7,539 nt of DNA, taken from positions 1-7,539 of the forward strand of contig JAOUDU010000120.1 in the NCBI GenBank assembly GCA_029859085.1. The letters run 5' to 3'. Source of the DNA: Gammaproteobacteria bacterium (lineage in GTDB: Bacteria > Pseudomonadota > Gammaproteobacteria > Pseudomonadales > Halieaceae). Numbering within the stretch: position 1 is the stretch's first letter; every line of letters starts with the position of its first letter. Position numbers and translations under genes: made by a program. The notes beneath the pieces are model-generated. The model did not search any database. It was not told the DNA's origin and saw only the letters and a program-made list of their open reading frames with translations. Positions 1 to 6,587 of the stretch are shown here, piece by piece.

Positions 1-62
1 GACAGGTGTAGGTCTGAGGCTCCCTGCTTGGCGCTGAACGCCAGAAGTTCTGTTATGTCCAT
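1..62 (-). CDS. pilT: PilT, twitching-motility retraction ATPase (N-terminal fragment)
   Basis: Read on the minus strand from the ATG at 62-60, the translation begins MDITELLAFSAKQGASDLHL. This is the highly conserved N-terminus of PilT, the hexameric cytoplasmic ATPase that depolymerises type IV pili and drives twitching motility. Only 20 codons plus two bases lie in the window, so the Walker motifs are not visible. A strong Shine-Dalgarno (GGGGGAG, complement of 66-72) precedes the ATG and supports this start. The gene is divergent from yggS, the arrangement seen in Pseudomonas, where pilT and often pilU lie beside the yggS-proC cluster. Identification rests on the N-terminus and the context together. 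Confidence 0.93.
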   Translation of the reverse strand, partial: MDITELLAFSAKQGASDLHL

Positions 63-194
63 GTGCTCCCCCGTGCCGTCGGCAACCCTGGCCGACTGTT
101 CCCTGGCCTGCGCCGCCCGCCGGCAACTCTGTACTGCCCCGGATTTTTATTCTGCGGTCGCCCGCCACGACCCTGATAAGCTACCATTCGGACC
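63..194. promoter_or_regulatory. Divergent pilT-yggS intergenic region with short direct repeats
   Basis: These 132 bp must hold the promoters for pilT (leftward) and yggS (rightward). The only AT-rich patch is around 141-153 (GGATTTTTATTCT), with another -10-like hexamer, GATAAG, at 175-180. I cannot pair either with a convincing -35 on either strand. An 11-bp sequence, CGGCAACYCTG, occurs at 80-90 and again at 121-131 (10 of 11 identical, 41 bp apart). CCCTGGCC occurs at 86-93 and 101-108. These could be operator-type repeats or chance in GC-rich DNA. The regulatory role is inferred from position only. Confidence 0.4.
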
Positions 195-887
195 ATGGAT
201 GAACGACTGATTTCTGCCAATATAGCAAAACTCCTCGAGAGAGTACGACTCGCCGCCGAAAAAAGCCAGCGCCCGCCCGGGGATATCAGGGTGCTCGCGG
301 TGAGCAAAAACCACCCCGCACAAGCTATCCGCGCAGCCCACGGCTGCGGCCTGGATCAGTTCGGGGAGAGCTACCTGCAGGAGGCCCTGGCGAAGATGGA
401 CCAGCTTGGGGACCTGCCCCTCACCTGGCATTTCATCGGCCCCATCCAGGCCAATAAAACCCGCCCCATTGCCGAGCATTTCGCCTGGGTGCACAGCGTC
501 GACCGCGGCAAAATCGCCCGCCGCCTCAGCGAGCAACGGCCCCAGGGCCTGCCGCCGCTGCAGGTCTGCCTGCAGGTCAACATTTCCGGGGAGCAGAGCA
601 AGTCCGGGATCTCCCTGGACGAGCTGCCCCGCCTGGCACAGGAAGTGATCGGGTTGCCCCGGCTGCAATTGCGGGGGCTGATGACCATACCCGCACCCTC
701 CACCGACCCCGTGCAGCAGAAGGCCGCGTTTGCAAGGCTGCGTCTCGCGCTGGATCGGCTGCGGGAACTGGCTCCGGCCGCGGACACCCTGTCGATGGGC
801 ATGTCCGATGACCTGGAGGCCGCAATTGCAGAGGGTTCGACCGTGGTGAGGATCGGCAGCGGGATATTCGGCAGCCGCAACAGGTGA
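195..887 (+). CDS. yggS: YggS/PLPBP-family pyridoxal-phosphate homeostasis protein
   Basis: A 230-residue cytoplasmic protein of the PLPBP (YggS/PROSC) family, a single-domain alanine-racemase-like barrel that binds PLP and buffers vitamin B6 and amino-acid pools without known catalysis. The PLP lysine is K38 in LAVSKNHP. Other family blocks are FGESYLQEA (56-64), WHFIGPIQANKTR (78-90), QVNISGEQSKSGI (127-139), GLMTIPAP (161-168), LSMGMSDDLEAAI (199-211) and IGSGIFGSR (220-228). Length is normal for the family. Several positions differ from the usual motifs: S59 where Asn is typical (FGENY), A86 where Ser is typical (LQSNKTR), and GSGIFG for GTAIFG. The ATG at 195 gives the expected N-terminus, though its ribosome site is weak. 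It is followed after 70 bp by proC, a linkage widely conserved in bacteria. Confidence in the family is very high. Confidence 0.96.
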   Translation: MDERLISANIAKLLERVRLAAEKSQRPPGDIRVLAVSKNHPAQAIRAAHGCGLDQFGESYLQEALAKMDQLGDLPLTWHFIGPIQANKTRPIAEHFAWVHSVDRGKIARRLSEQRPQGLPPLQVCLQVNISGEQSKSGISLDELPRLAQEVIGLPRLQLRGLMTIPAPSTDPVQQKAAFARLRLALDRLRELAPAADTLSMGMSDDLEAAIAEGSTVVRIGSGIFGSRNR

Positions 888-907
888 TTTTGCGGGAAAC
901 CGCCGTG

Positions 908-913
908 TATACT
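908..913 (+). promoter_or_regulatory. Candidate -10 element upstream of proC
   Basis: TATACT matches the sigma-70 -10 consensus at five of six positions and sits in the 70-bp yggS-proC gap, 45 bp before the proC start. No good -35 lies 16-19 bp upstream; that position is occupied by the end of yggS, around 884-891. It may be a weak or activator-dependent internal promoter that lets proC and the downstream genes be transcribed separately from yggS. Only the hexamer is directly visible. Confidence 0.35.
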
Positions 914-957
914 GGCGCCCTGATTTTCCAGCTTCAACTATTCAACGGGCGGGCTTC

Positions 958-1779
958 TTGGACACACCCCATATCGCATTCATCGGCGCCGGCAACATGG
1001 CCAGCAGCATTATCGGCGGACTTATCGAGAGCGGCCACCCCGCCGCCCTGATCAGTGCCGCCGACCCGTTTCCCGCGAGCCTGGAGCGGCTCGGCAGGAT
1101 CGCACCGGTCAACCTCTGCGCCGACAATGCCGCGGCCGCGGCCGATGCCGATGTGGTGATCATGGCGGTCAAGCCACAGGTCATGGCCGAGGCCACCAAC
1201 AGCGTCGCCAGGGCCGTGCGGGCCCGGCGCGCCCTGGTGATCTCCATTGCCGCCGGTGTCACCATCACCAGCATGCAGGCCCGGCTGGGGCCCCAGGCCG
1301 CCATCGTGCGCTGCATGCCCAACACCCCCGCTTTGCTGGGCTGCGGTGCCAGCGCGCTGTTTGGCAACGCCAACGTGTCGGCGCAGCAGCGGGCGCAGGC
1401 CGAGGCCATACTGTCCGCAGTGGGCATCACCTGCTGGGTGCCCGGCGAGGAGGCACTCGATGCCATCACTGCCCTTTCCGGCAGCGGCCCCGCCTACTTC
1501 TTCCTGTTTATGGAGGCGATGATCGATACCGCCTGCGAAATGGGACTGGATCGCCAGACGGCCACCGCCATGACCCTCCAGACCGCGCTGGGAGCCGCCC
1601 GCATGGCACTGGAGAGCGATGTGGACCTGGTCGAACTGCGCCGGCGCGTCACCAGCCCCGGCGGGACCACCGAACGGGCGGTGCAAAGCTTTGAGGATAA
1701 CGGCCTGCGCTCGATTGTGGCGGACGCGCTGGGCGCAGCCGCCCGTCGCGCCGCCGAAATGGCCAGGGAAATGGGCTAG
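958..1779 (+). CDS. proC: Pyrroline-5-carboxylate reductase
   Basis: A 273-residue enzyme that reduces 1-pyrroline-5-carboxylate to L-proline with NAD(P)H, the last step of proline biosynthesis in the cytoplasm. The N-terminal Rossmann fold carries GAGNMA at 10-15. Next come MAVKPQ (69-74) and CMPNTPALLG (119-128). The C-terminal dimerisation and catalytic domain contains ALSGSGPAYFF (172-182) and TSPGGTTERAV (232-242), the substrate-binding signature. The start is TTG at 958. No ATG lies in frame upstream within the gap, and this start gives the usual short leader (MDTPHIAFIG), so TTG is preferred although the upstream AACGGGCGGG is a mediocre ribosome site. A TTG start may lower expression. 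The gene sits between yggS and yggT, its usual neighbours, and no key residue is missing. Confidence 0.97.
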   Translation: MDTPHIAFIGAGNMASSIIGGLIESGHPAALISAADPFPASLERLGRIAPVNLCADNAAAAADADVVIMAVKPQVMAEATNSVARAVRARRALVISIAAGVTITSMQARLGPQAAIVRCMPNTPALLGCGASALFGNANVSAQQRAQAEAILSAVGITCWVPGEEALDAITALSGSGPAYFFLFMEAMIDTACEMGLDRQTATAMTLQTALGAARMALESDVDLVELRRRVTSPGGTTERAVQSFEDNGLRSIVADALGAAARRAAEMAREMG

Positions 1780-1800
1780 CCGAGACCGGCGCGGGAGAAC

Positions 1801-1812
1801 ATGGCTTCATGA
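1801..1812 (+). other. Three-codon minicistron (ATG GCT TCA TGA) overlapping the yggT start
   Basis: ATG at 1801 is preceded by GGGAG (1793-1797) at near-ideal spacing and is closed by TGA at 1810-1812. That stop overlaps the yggT ATG (1809-1811) as ATGA. The same Shine-Dalgarno is rather far (11 nt) from the yggT ATG. Ribosomes might therefore start at 1801, terminate after three codons and restart at yggT, or the site may simply be a chance ATG. The sequence arrangement is directly seen; the function is speculative. Confidence 0.25.
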
Positions 1813-2396
1813 ACGCAATCAACGAGATACTCGGCTACCTGGTGCAGACCCTGCTCAGCGTGTACCTGGTCACCATGCTGCTGCGGTTTTTGCTGCAGCT
1901 GGTACGCGCCGATTTTTACAACCCGATCAGCCAGTTCGTGGTGAAGGTCACCAACCCCCTGGTGATTCCCCTGCGCAGGCTCATTCCGGGGCTGGGCGGT
2001 ATTGACCTGGCGTCACTGCTGTTGGCCGTGTTGCTCCAGGTAGCGGGTATCGTGGCGCTGCTGTTGCTCAACGGTATCAGCCCGCCGGGCGTTTTACTGC
2101 TGTTGATATGGTCGGTGCTGGGCGTGGTCGGCCTGCTGGTGAATATTTATTTCTTCGCGCTGCTGGCCATGATCATTCTCAGCTGGGTCGCGGCCGGCAG
2201 CCGGCACCCGGCCATATACCTGCTGTACCAGATCACGGAACCCCTGATGGCGCCCTTTCGCAAGGTCCTGCCACCCATGGGGGGGATGGATTTTTCCCCG
2301 ATCCTGGTTTTCATCCTGATCAACATTGTCCAGATAGCCCTGCGCCATATGGCACAGGGGGTGGGTCTGCACCCCGCCCTGGTAATGGGTATCTGA
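1809..2396 (+). CDS. yggT: YggT family integral membrane protein
   Basis: A 195-residue, strongly hydrophobic inner-membrane protein with the two tandem YGGT repeats typical of proteobacterial members. Repeat one (about 26-77) contains [19 protein letters not shown] and [15 protein letters not shown]. Repeat two (about 121-175) contains [20 protein letters not shown] and [11 protein letters not shown]. Hydrophobic segments lie at about 8-30, 66-88, 94-127 and 163-180, giving roughly four membrane spans. The biochemical role is not settled; the family has been linked to osmotic tolerance and to membrane or septum organisation in various bacteria. The ATG at 1809 gives the expected N-terminus ([16 protein letters not shown]). 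It begins 29 bp after proC and ends 7 bp before metX, so it is very likely cotranscribed with both. Confidence 0.94.
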   Translation: MNAINEILGYLVQTLLSVYLVTMLLRFLLQLVRADFYNPISQFVVKVTNPLVIPLRRLIPGLGGIDLASLLLAVLLQVAGIVALLLLNGISPPGVLLLLIWSVLGVVGLLVNIYFFALLAMIILSWVAAGSRHPAIYLLYQITEPLMAPFRKVLPPMGGMDFSPILVFILINIVQIALRHMAQGVGLHPALVMGI

Positions 2397-2403
2397 TACG
2401 CCG

Positions 2404-3549
2404 GTGGATACTCCAGCTGGCAACTCGGTAGGCATAGTCGAACCCCGCACGGCGCGCTTCGCAGAACCCCTGAAGCTGGCCTGTGGCCGCGACCTGGCGG
2501 ACTATGAGCTGGTCTACGAAACCTACGGCGTGCTCAACGACGAGCGCAGCAACGCGGTCCTGGTATGCCATGCCCTTAGCGGCAATCACCATGCCGCCGG
2601 CTACCACAGCCCCGATGACAGGAAGCCCGGCTGGTGGGACGAGTGCATCGGGCCCGGCAAGCCCATCGATACCAATCGTTTTTATGTGGTCAGCCTGAAC
2701 AATATCGGCGGCTGCCACGGCTCTACCGGGCCGACCTCCATCAACCCGCAGACCGGGAAACCCTGGGGGCCGGACTTCCCGCCGCTGCGGGCCCGGGACT
2801 GGGTCAACAGCCAGGCCCGGCTGGCGGATTACCTGGGCATCTCCTGCTGGGCCGCGGTAGTGGGCGGCAGCCTCGGCGGCATGCAGGCCATGCGCTGGTC
2901 GCTGGAGTACCCCGAACGTGTCAGGCACTGCATCGTCATTGCCGCGGCGATGAAATTGAGCGCGCAGAATCTCGCCTTCAACGAGGTCGCCCGCCAGGCG
3001 ATCCTGTCGGACCCGGCATTCGCCGACGGCCACTACCTGGAGCGGGGCACAGTGCCCGCCCAGGGCCTGGCCCTGGCGCGCATGGTCGGCCACATTACCT
3101 ACCTGTCCGATCACGCCATGGCCAGCAAGTTCGGCCGGGACCTGCGCTCGGGGAGCTTCGACCAGGGCGACGAGGAGCATGTGGAGTTCCAGGTACAGAG
3201 CTACCTGCGCTACCAGGGCAGCCAGTTTTCCGGCAGTTTTGACGCCAACACCTATATGCTGATGACCCGCGCCCTCGACTATTTTGACCTTGCCCGGGAA
3301 TACGACAACGACCCGGTGCAGGCCTTTGCCCACGCCCGCTGCAGTTTCCTGGTTATCTCCTTTTCCACGGACTGGCGTTTTTCCCCCGAGCGGTCCAGGG
3401 AGATCGTGGATGCCCTTATCGCCGCTGACCGGCCGGTCACCTATGCCGAGATCGAGGCGGACGAGGGCCACGACGCCTTCCTGCTGCCTATCCGGCGCTA
3501 CATGGACGTGTTCTCGGCCTACATGCGCCGGGTGGGGGGAGCCGCCTGA
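2404..3549 (+). CDS. metX: MetX-type homoserine O-acyltransferase (probably O-succinyltransferase)
   Basis: A 381-residue alpha/beta-hydrolase-fold enzyme that acylates L-homoserine, the committed step of methionine synthesis. The catalytic triad is visible: S156 in [11 protein letters not shown]323 in [11 protein letters not shown] and H356 in DEGHDAFL. Other family motifs are [14 protein letters not shown] (54-67), the [14 protein letters not shown] block (77-90), [17 protein letters not shown] (185-201) and [10 protein letters not shown] (230-239). It closely resembles the Pseudomonas MetX group, which uses succinyl-CoA despite belonging to the MetX fold family. Succinyl specificity is therefore inferred, and acetyl-CoA use is not excluded. 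The start is GTG at 2404, 7 bp after yggT, with a weak ribosome site that suggests translational coupling. The TGA overlaps the metW ATG by one base. Confidence 0.96.
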   Translation: MDTPAGNSVGIVEPRTARFAEPLKLACGRDLADYELVYETYGVLNDERSNAVLVCHALSGNHHAAGYHSPDDRKPGWWDECIGPGKPIDTNRFYVVSLNNIGGCHGSTGPTSINPQTGKPWGPDFPPLRARDWVNSQARLADYLGISCWAAVVGGSLGGMQAMRWSLEYPERVRHCIVIAAAMKLSAQNLAFNEVARQAILSDPAFADGHYLERGTVPAQGLALARMVGHITYLSDHAMASKFGRDLRSGSFDQGDEEHVEFQVQSYLRYQGSQFSGSFDANTYMLMTRALDYFDLAREYDNDPVQAFAHARCSFLVISFSTDWRFSPERSREIVDALIAADRPVTYAEIEADEGHDAFLLPIRRYMDVFSAYMRRVGGAA

Positions 3550-4139
3550 TGCGCCTCGACCTCGCCCATATCCAGCGCTGGATCGAGCCCGGCTCACGGG
3601 TCCTCGACCTGGGCTGCGGCAACGGCGAATTCCTGCAACTGCTGCGGGACCAGCGCCAGGTGCGCGGTACCGGGATTGAAATCGGCGAGCAGGAGATTAC
3701 CGCGGCCATCGCCCGGGGCCTGAATATCGTGGAGCAGAACCTCGACCGGGGACTGGCAAATTTTCCCGACCAGAGCTTTGACACGGTGGTGATGGCGCAC
3801 GCGCTGCAGGCGGTGCACTTTCCGGACCGGGTACTGGACGAGATGCTGCGAATCGGGCGCGAGGGTATAGTGACCTTTCCCAATTTCGCCCACTGGCGTT
3901 GCCGCCTCTACCTCGGCACCCGGGGCAGAATGCCGGTATCAAAATTCATGCCGTATAACTGGTACGACACCCCCAATATACACTTCTGCACGGTGAAGGA
4001 TTTCGAAGCGCTGTGCGCGCAAAAGAACATCCGCATCCTGGCGCGGGACGTCGTGGGCAATTCCGAGCGACAGCCTTTGCTGGCCGCGGCCTGGCCCAAC
4101 CTGTTCGCCACCACCGCGATCTACCACATTACCCGCTGA
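3549..4139 (+). CDS. metW: MetW, methionine biosynthesis protein with methyltransferase fold
   Basis: A 196-residue protein of the MetW family, found beside metX in many proteobacteria and needed for efficient homoserine acylation or methionine synthesis. It has the class I SAM-methyltransferase fold: motif I VLDLGCGNGEFL (18-29), an acidic IEIGEQE loop (44-50) and the MetW block ALQAVHFPDRVLDEML (80-95). The characteristic TFPNFAHWRCRLYLG (105-119), PYNWYDTPNIHFCTV (130-144) and the C-terminal WPNLFATTAIY complete the match. No methylated substrate is established for the family; the usual view is that it supports MetX. The ATG at 3549 overlaps the metX stop (TGATG). It is preceded inside metX by a strong Shine-Dalgarno, GGAG at 3538-3541, seven bases upstream, indicating coupled production with MetX. 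Confidence 0.95.
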   Translation: MRLDLAHIQRWIEPGSRVLDLGCGNGEFLQLLRDQRQVRGTGIEIGEQEITAAIARGLNIVEQNLDRGLANFPDQSFDTVVMAHALQAVHFPDRVLDEMLRIGREGIVTFPNFAHWRCRLYLGTRGRMPVSKFMPYNWYDTPNIHFCTVKDFEALCAQKNIRILARDVVGNSERQPLLAAAWPNLFATTAIYHITR

Positions 4140-4140
4140 T

Positions 4141-4584
4141 ATGACTGCGCTGACCAGGTTCTCGCTGCTGTTGCTGGCCCTGCTGGGCGCCAGCGGCGCG
4201 ACACTTGCCCAGCAGTCGGAAATGTTCGGTCCTTACGAATTGCATTACAGCGTGGTCAACACGACCTTCCTGGCCCCGGACATCGCCGCCACCTATGGCA
4301 TCACCCGGGGCAAGAATCGCGCCATCCTCACCCTGGCGGTGCGAGAGCACCTGGCCGACCACAGCGAAACCCGGCCCATGTTGCTGCAGGGGCGAACCTG
4401 GGACCTGATCCAGAACCAGGACCTGGATTTCCTGGAGATCCGGGAGGGGCCGGCGGTTTACTACATCGCCGACTTCAAGTTCATCAACGAGGAGTGGCGT
4501 TTTTTCGAGCTCACATTCCGCCCCGAGGGAGCCGACCAGACCTATACATTCCAGTTCAAGCACCAGCTCTACACCGAGGAATGA
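4141..4584 (+). CDS. DUF4426 family secreted protein
   Basis: A 147-residue protein of unknown function. It starts with a Sec signal peptide: positive residue R6, a hydrophobic core [14 protein letters not shown] (7-20) and a likely cleavage site after TLA at residue 23. The mature protein, about 124 residues, is expected in the periplasm. Hallmarks of DUF4426 are [21 protein letters not shown] (two adjacent blocks, from 29) and [12 protein letters not shown] (52-63), followed by a beta-rich stretch that includes [17 protein letters not shown]. Its steady position between metW and rdgB in Pseudomonas-type genomes makes it a predictable operon member, but gives no clear functional link to methionine. 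The ATG at 4141 is one base after the metW stop, without a clear ribosome site. Its TGA overlaps the rdgB ATG (ATGA). Confidence 0.87.
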   Translation: MTALTRFSLLLLALLGASGATLAQQSEMFGPYELHYSVVNTTFLAPDIAATYGITRGKNRAILTLAVREHLADHSETRPMLLQGRTWDLIQNQDLDFLEIREGPAVYYIADFKFINEEWRFFELTFRPEGADQTYTFQFKHQLYTEE

Positions 4585-5186
4585 CCAGTCCGCGACAGCA
4601 AGGCGTAGTAGTGCTGGCCAGCGGCAATGCCGGCAAGCTGCGGGAATTGGCGGGAATACTGGCACCGTTGGGGCTGGAGCTGAAATCGCAGGATCTGTTC
4701 GATGTGCCCGAGGTCGAGGAGACCGGGCTCAGCTTTGTTGAGAACGCGATCATAAAGGCCAGGGCGGCCTGCGAATTCAGCGGGCACCCGGCGATCGCCG
4801 ACGACTCCGGCCTCGAGGTGGACTACCTCAGGGGGGAGCCGGGAATACACTCCGCCCGCTACTCCGGCGCCGGCGACGCCGCCAATAATGCCAAGCTGCT
4901 GGCGGCGCTCGCCGGGCAGCCCGCCGCCCGGCGGAGCGCCCGCTTCCAGTGCGCCCTGGTGTATATGCGCCACGCGCGCGATCCCATGCCCCTGGTCTGC
5001 CAGGCCAGCTGGGAGGGCCTGATCCTCGAAGCACCGCGGGGCGCAAACGGCTTCGGCTACGACCCCCTGTTCTACGTCCCCGAGTACGGCTGCAGCTCCG
5101 CCGAACTGGCGCCGGACCTGAAAAACCGGATCAGCCACCGGGCCCGCGCCAGCGCGCTGTTGCTCGAGGCCCTGCGCCAGCGCTGA
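4581..5186 (+). CDS. rdgB: RdgB/HAM1 dITP/XTP pyrophosphatase
   Basis: A 201-residue non-canonical purine NTP pyrophosphatase that hydrolyses dITP, dXTP and XTP to monophosphates and keeps deaminated purines out of DNA and RNA. The nucleotide-binding N-terminus is [12 protein letters not shown] (12-23). The metal and catalytic block is [10 protein letters not shown] (71-80), where D75 matches the catalytic Asp69 of E. coli RdgB. It is followed by [12 protein letters not shown] (85-96), [14 protein letters not shown] (151-164) and ISHRARA (184-190). The ATG at 4581 overlaps the previous gene's stop as ATGA and gives the standard family length. The frame stays open further upstream, but that extension (from 4494) would lie wholly inside the DUF4426 gene and lacks family similarity. 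The TGA overlaps the hemW ATG by one base. Confidence 0.96.
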   Translation: MTSPRQQGVVVLASGNAGKLRELAGILAPLGLELKSQDLFDVPEVEETGLSFVENAIIKARAACEFSGHPAIADDSGLEVDYLRGEPGIHSARYSGAGDAANNAKLLAALAGQPAARRSARFQCALVYMRHARDPMPLVCQASWEGLILEAPRGANGFGYDPLFYVPEYGCSSAELAPDLKNRISHRARASALLLEALRQR

Positions 5187-6352
5187 TGTCGCCGCCGCCG
5201 GGTTCGCCAACACTTGTAACGCCGCCCCTGGGCCTCTACATCCACCTGCCCTGGTGCGAGCGCAAGTGCCCCTACTGTGATTTCAACTCCCACGAGGCCA
5301 GTGCAATTCCGGAACTGGATTATGTGGACGCACTGTTGCGGGACCTCGAGGGCGACCTGGAGCTCGCCCGGGGCAGGCCCGTCGAGACATTATTCATCGG
5401 CGGCGGTACCCCGAGCCTGTTTTCGGTCCGGGCCATCACCCGCCTGCTGGCGGGCGTCGGCTCGTTACTGCAACTCGCGCCGGGCCTGGAAGCCACCATG
5501 GAGGCCAACCCCGGCAGCGCCGAGGCCGGCAAGTTCGCCGGTTTCAGGGCGGCCGGTATCAACCGCCTGTCCCTGGGGATACAGAGTTTCGACGATGCCC
5601 GCCTGCGAGCCCTGGGCCGGGTTCACGACAGCGACCAGGCGCGGGCGGCCATCGAATACGCCCGCGCCGCGGGATTCGCGAGCTTCAACATCGACCTGAT
5701 GCACGGTCTCCCGGGGCAGACTGTCGCCAGTGCGGAAGCGGACCTGCGCGCTGCGCTTGCCTTCGACCCGCCCCACCTGTCCTGGTACCAGCTGACCATC
5801 GAGCCCAACACCGTATTCCACAAGCGCCCGCCGCTGCTGCCGGTGGAGGACGCACTGGCGGATATCCAGCAGGCGGGGGAGGAATTACTGGCGGGGGCAG
5901 GTTGTCGCCAATATGAGGTTTCCGCTTACAGCAGGCCGGGATTCCGCTGCCGCCACAACCTCAACTACTGGACCTTCGGCGACTACCTGGGCATCGGCGC
6001 CGGCGCCCACGGCAAGATCAGCAGCGCAGACGGCCGCATCCTGCGCTACCACAAAACCCGACAGCCGGCGGACTACCTGGCAGCCGGGTCGGGCACCTTC
6101 ACCGCCGGCAGCCGCCAACTGGCGCCCGCCGACATCACCGGCGAGTTCATGCTCAATGCCCTGCGGCTCAACGAGGGCTTCACCCGCGAGCTTTTCGAGG
6201 CCCGCACCGGACTGGATGCGGCCGCTATCGAACCCCAGGTGCAGGAGCTAGGCGAGAGAGGGCTGCTGGTGTGCGACGACCGCGGGGTGCGGGCGAGCGA
6301 CCTGGGCCGGCGTTTCCTGGACAGCGTTATCGCCGGGTTCTTTCCCGATTGA
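5186..6352 (+). CDS. hemW: HemW, radical SAM family haem chaperone
   Basis: A 388-residue radical-SAM protein, formerly called oxygen-independent coproporphyrinogen oxidase-like. HemW binds haem and a 4Fe-4S cluster and is thought to deliver haem to respiratory enzymes at the membrane. The cluster motif is C24-x3-C28-x2-C31 in PWCERKCPYCDFNSH. GGGTPSLF (72-79), EANPGS (106-111), NRLSLGIQSFDD (126-137), DLMHGLPGQT (170-179) and LSWYQLTIEPNT (198-209) follow. NLNYWTFGDYLGIGAGAHG (258-276) is the diagnostic HemW segment, and a C-terminal winged-helix-like HemN_C domain ends at 388. The ATG at 5186 overlaps the rdgB stop (TGATG). A longer open frame from 4949 runs through rdgB and is not part of the protein. 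This is the last gene of the operon before base composition changes. Confidence 0.95.
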   Translation: MSPPPGSPTLVTPPLGLYIHLPWCERKCPYCDFNSHEASAIPELDYVDALLRDLEGDLELARGRPVETLFIGGGTPSLFSVRAITRLLAGVGSLLQLAPGLEATMEANPGSAEAGKFAGFRAAGINRLSLGIQSFDDARLRALGRVHDSDQARAAIEYARAAGFASFNIDLMHGLPGQTVASAEADLRAALAFDPPHLSWYQLTIEPNTVFHKRPPLLPVEDALADIQQAGEELLAGAGCRQYEVSAYSRPGFRCRHNLNYWTFGDYLGIGAGAHGKISSADGRILRYHKTRQPADYLAAGSGTFTAGSRQLAPADITGEFMLNALRLNEGFTRELFEARTGLDAAAIEPQVQELGERGLLVCDDRGVRASDLGRRFLDSVIAGFFPD

Positions 6353-6379
6353 TCAGCGAAAGGTCTGCTCACATAAAAT
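6349..6379 (+). promoter_or_regulatory. Weak candidate sigma-70 promoter at the end of hemW
   Basis: TTGATC (6349-6354, four of six to the -35 consensus) spans the hemW stop. TAAAAT (6374-6379, five of six to -10) follows after a 19-bp spacer. It could start a transcript covering the leader and transporter gene. The long spacer and modest -35 keep confidence low. A GTCGT-TC-ACGAC inverted repeat (6383-6394) lies directly downstream, where an operator could sit. Confidence 0.25.
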
Positions 6380-6510
6380 GCGGTCGTTCACGACAATAAG
6401 GAATGAAGGGCACAGGTTTACCCATTCAGCCCGGTCGCGGGATGAGGCTGCTCTAATATCAACGCAAATCCTATCAGCTCGCCGCCGAGAAGCGCTCATT
6501 GTTGCCGGGG

Positions 6511-6542
6511 TGTACAATTCCCTGTTTGGTGAACGGCCAAAC
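6511..6542 (+). promoter_or_regulatory. Candidate -10 and adjacent inverted repeat upstream of the CDF gene
   Basis: TACAAT at 6513-6518 matches the -10 consensus at five of six positions but has no recognisable -35. Six bases later is a perfect inverted repeat, GTTTGG (6524-6529) and CCAAAC (6537-6542), with a 7-nt centre. ACGGCC is also repeated directly at 6533-6538 and 6541-6546. A symmetric element over a likely transcription start fits a repressor operator, but the sequence does not match the ZntR/CueR-type sites I know. No regulator gene is present in the window. Confidence 0.3.
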
Positions 6543-6574
6543 GGCCGTGCGAGTTCGTGGCAATAGATTTCCCT

Positions 6575-6587
6575 GGAGAAAGTTGTG
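6575..6587 (+). promoter_or_regulatory. Shine-Dalgarno and GTG start of the CDF transporter
   Basis: GGAG at 6575-6578, within TGGAGAA, sits six bases before the GTG at 6585. This decides the start. It yields the Cys-rich leader MPGSCCENSC ahead of the first membrane helix, and no better in-frame start is close by. Confidence 0.75.

Noticed and set aside
63..194. Sigma-54 promoter for pilT
   Set aside because: No GG-N10-GC arrangement with the TGGCAC/TTGC context was found on the minus strand; the nearest candidate has the wrong spacing.
2320..3597. 425-codon open frame on the minus strand across metX
   Set aside because: Antisense shadow of a GC-rich gene; metX has intact catalytic motifs on the plus strand, and the antisense product shows no recognisable domain.
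4494..4580. N-terminal extension of rdgB in an open frame starting at 4494
   Set aside because: It lies inside the DUF4426 coding sequence, has no similarity to RdgB, and the ATG at 4581 gives the normal family length with an ATGA junction.
4949..5185. Long N-terminal extension of hemW (79 codons)
   Set aside because: The frame runs through the end of rdgB with Arg/Pro-rich GC-skewed content. HemW proteins begin just before the PWCxxxCPYC motif, matching the ATG at 5186.
6334..6347. CGGG-TTCTTT-CCCG hairpin at the end of hemW as an operon terminator
   Set aside because: Only a 4-bp stem inside the coding sequence, with no T-run after it; too weak to call.
6378..6566. 62-codon frame in the CDF leader
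   Set aside because: No ribosome site near its ATG, Arg/Ser-rich composition, no recognisable family, and its ATG overlaps a -10-like hexamer.
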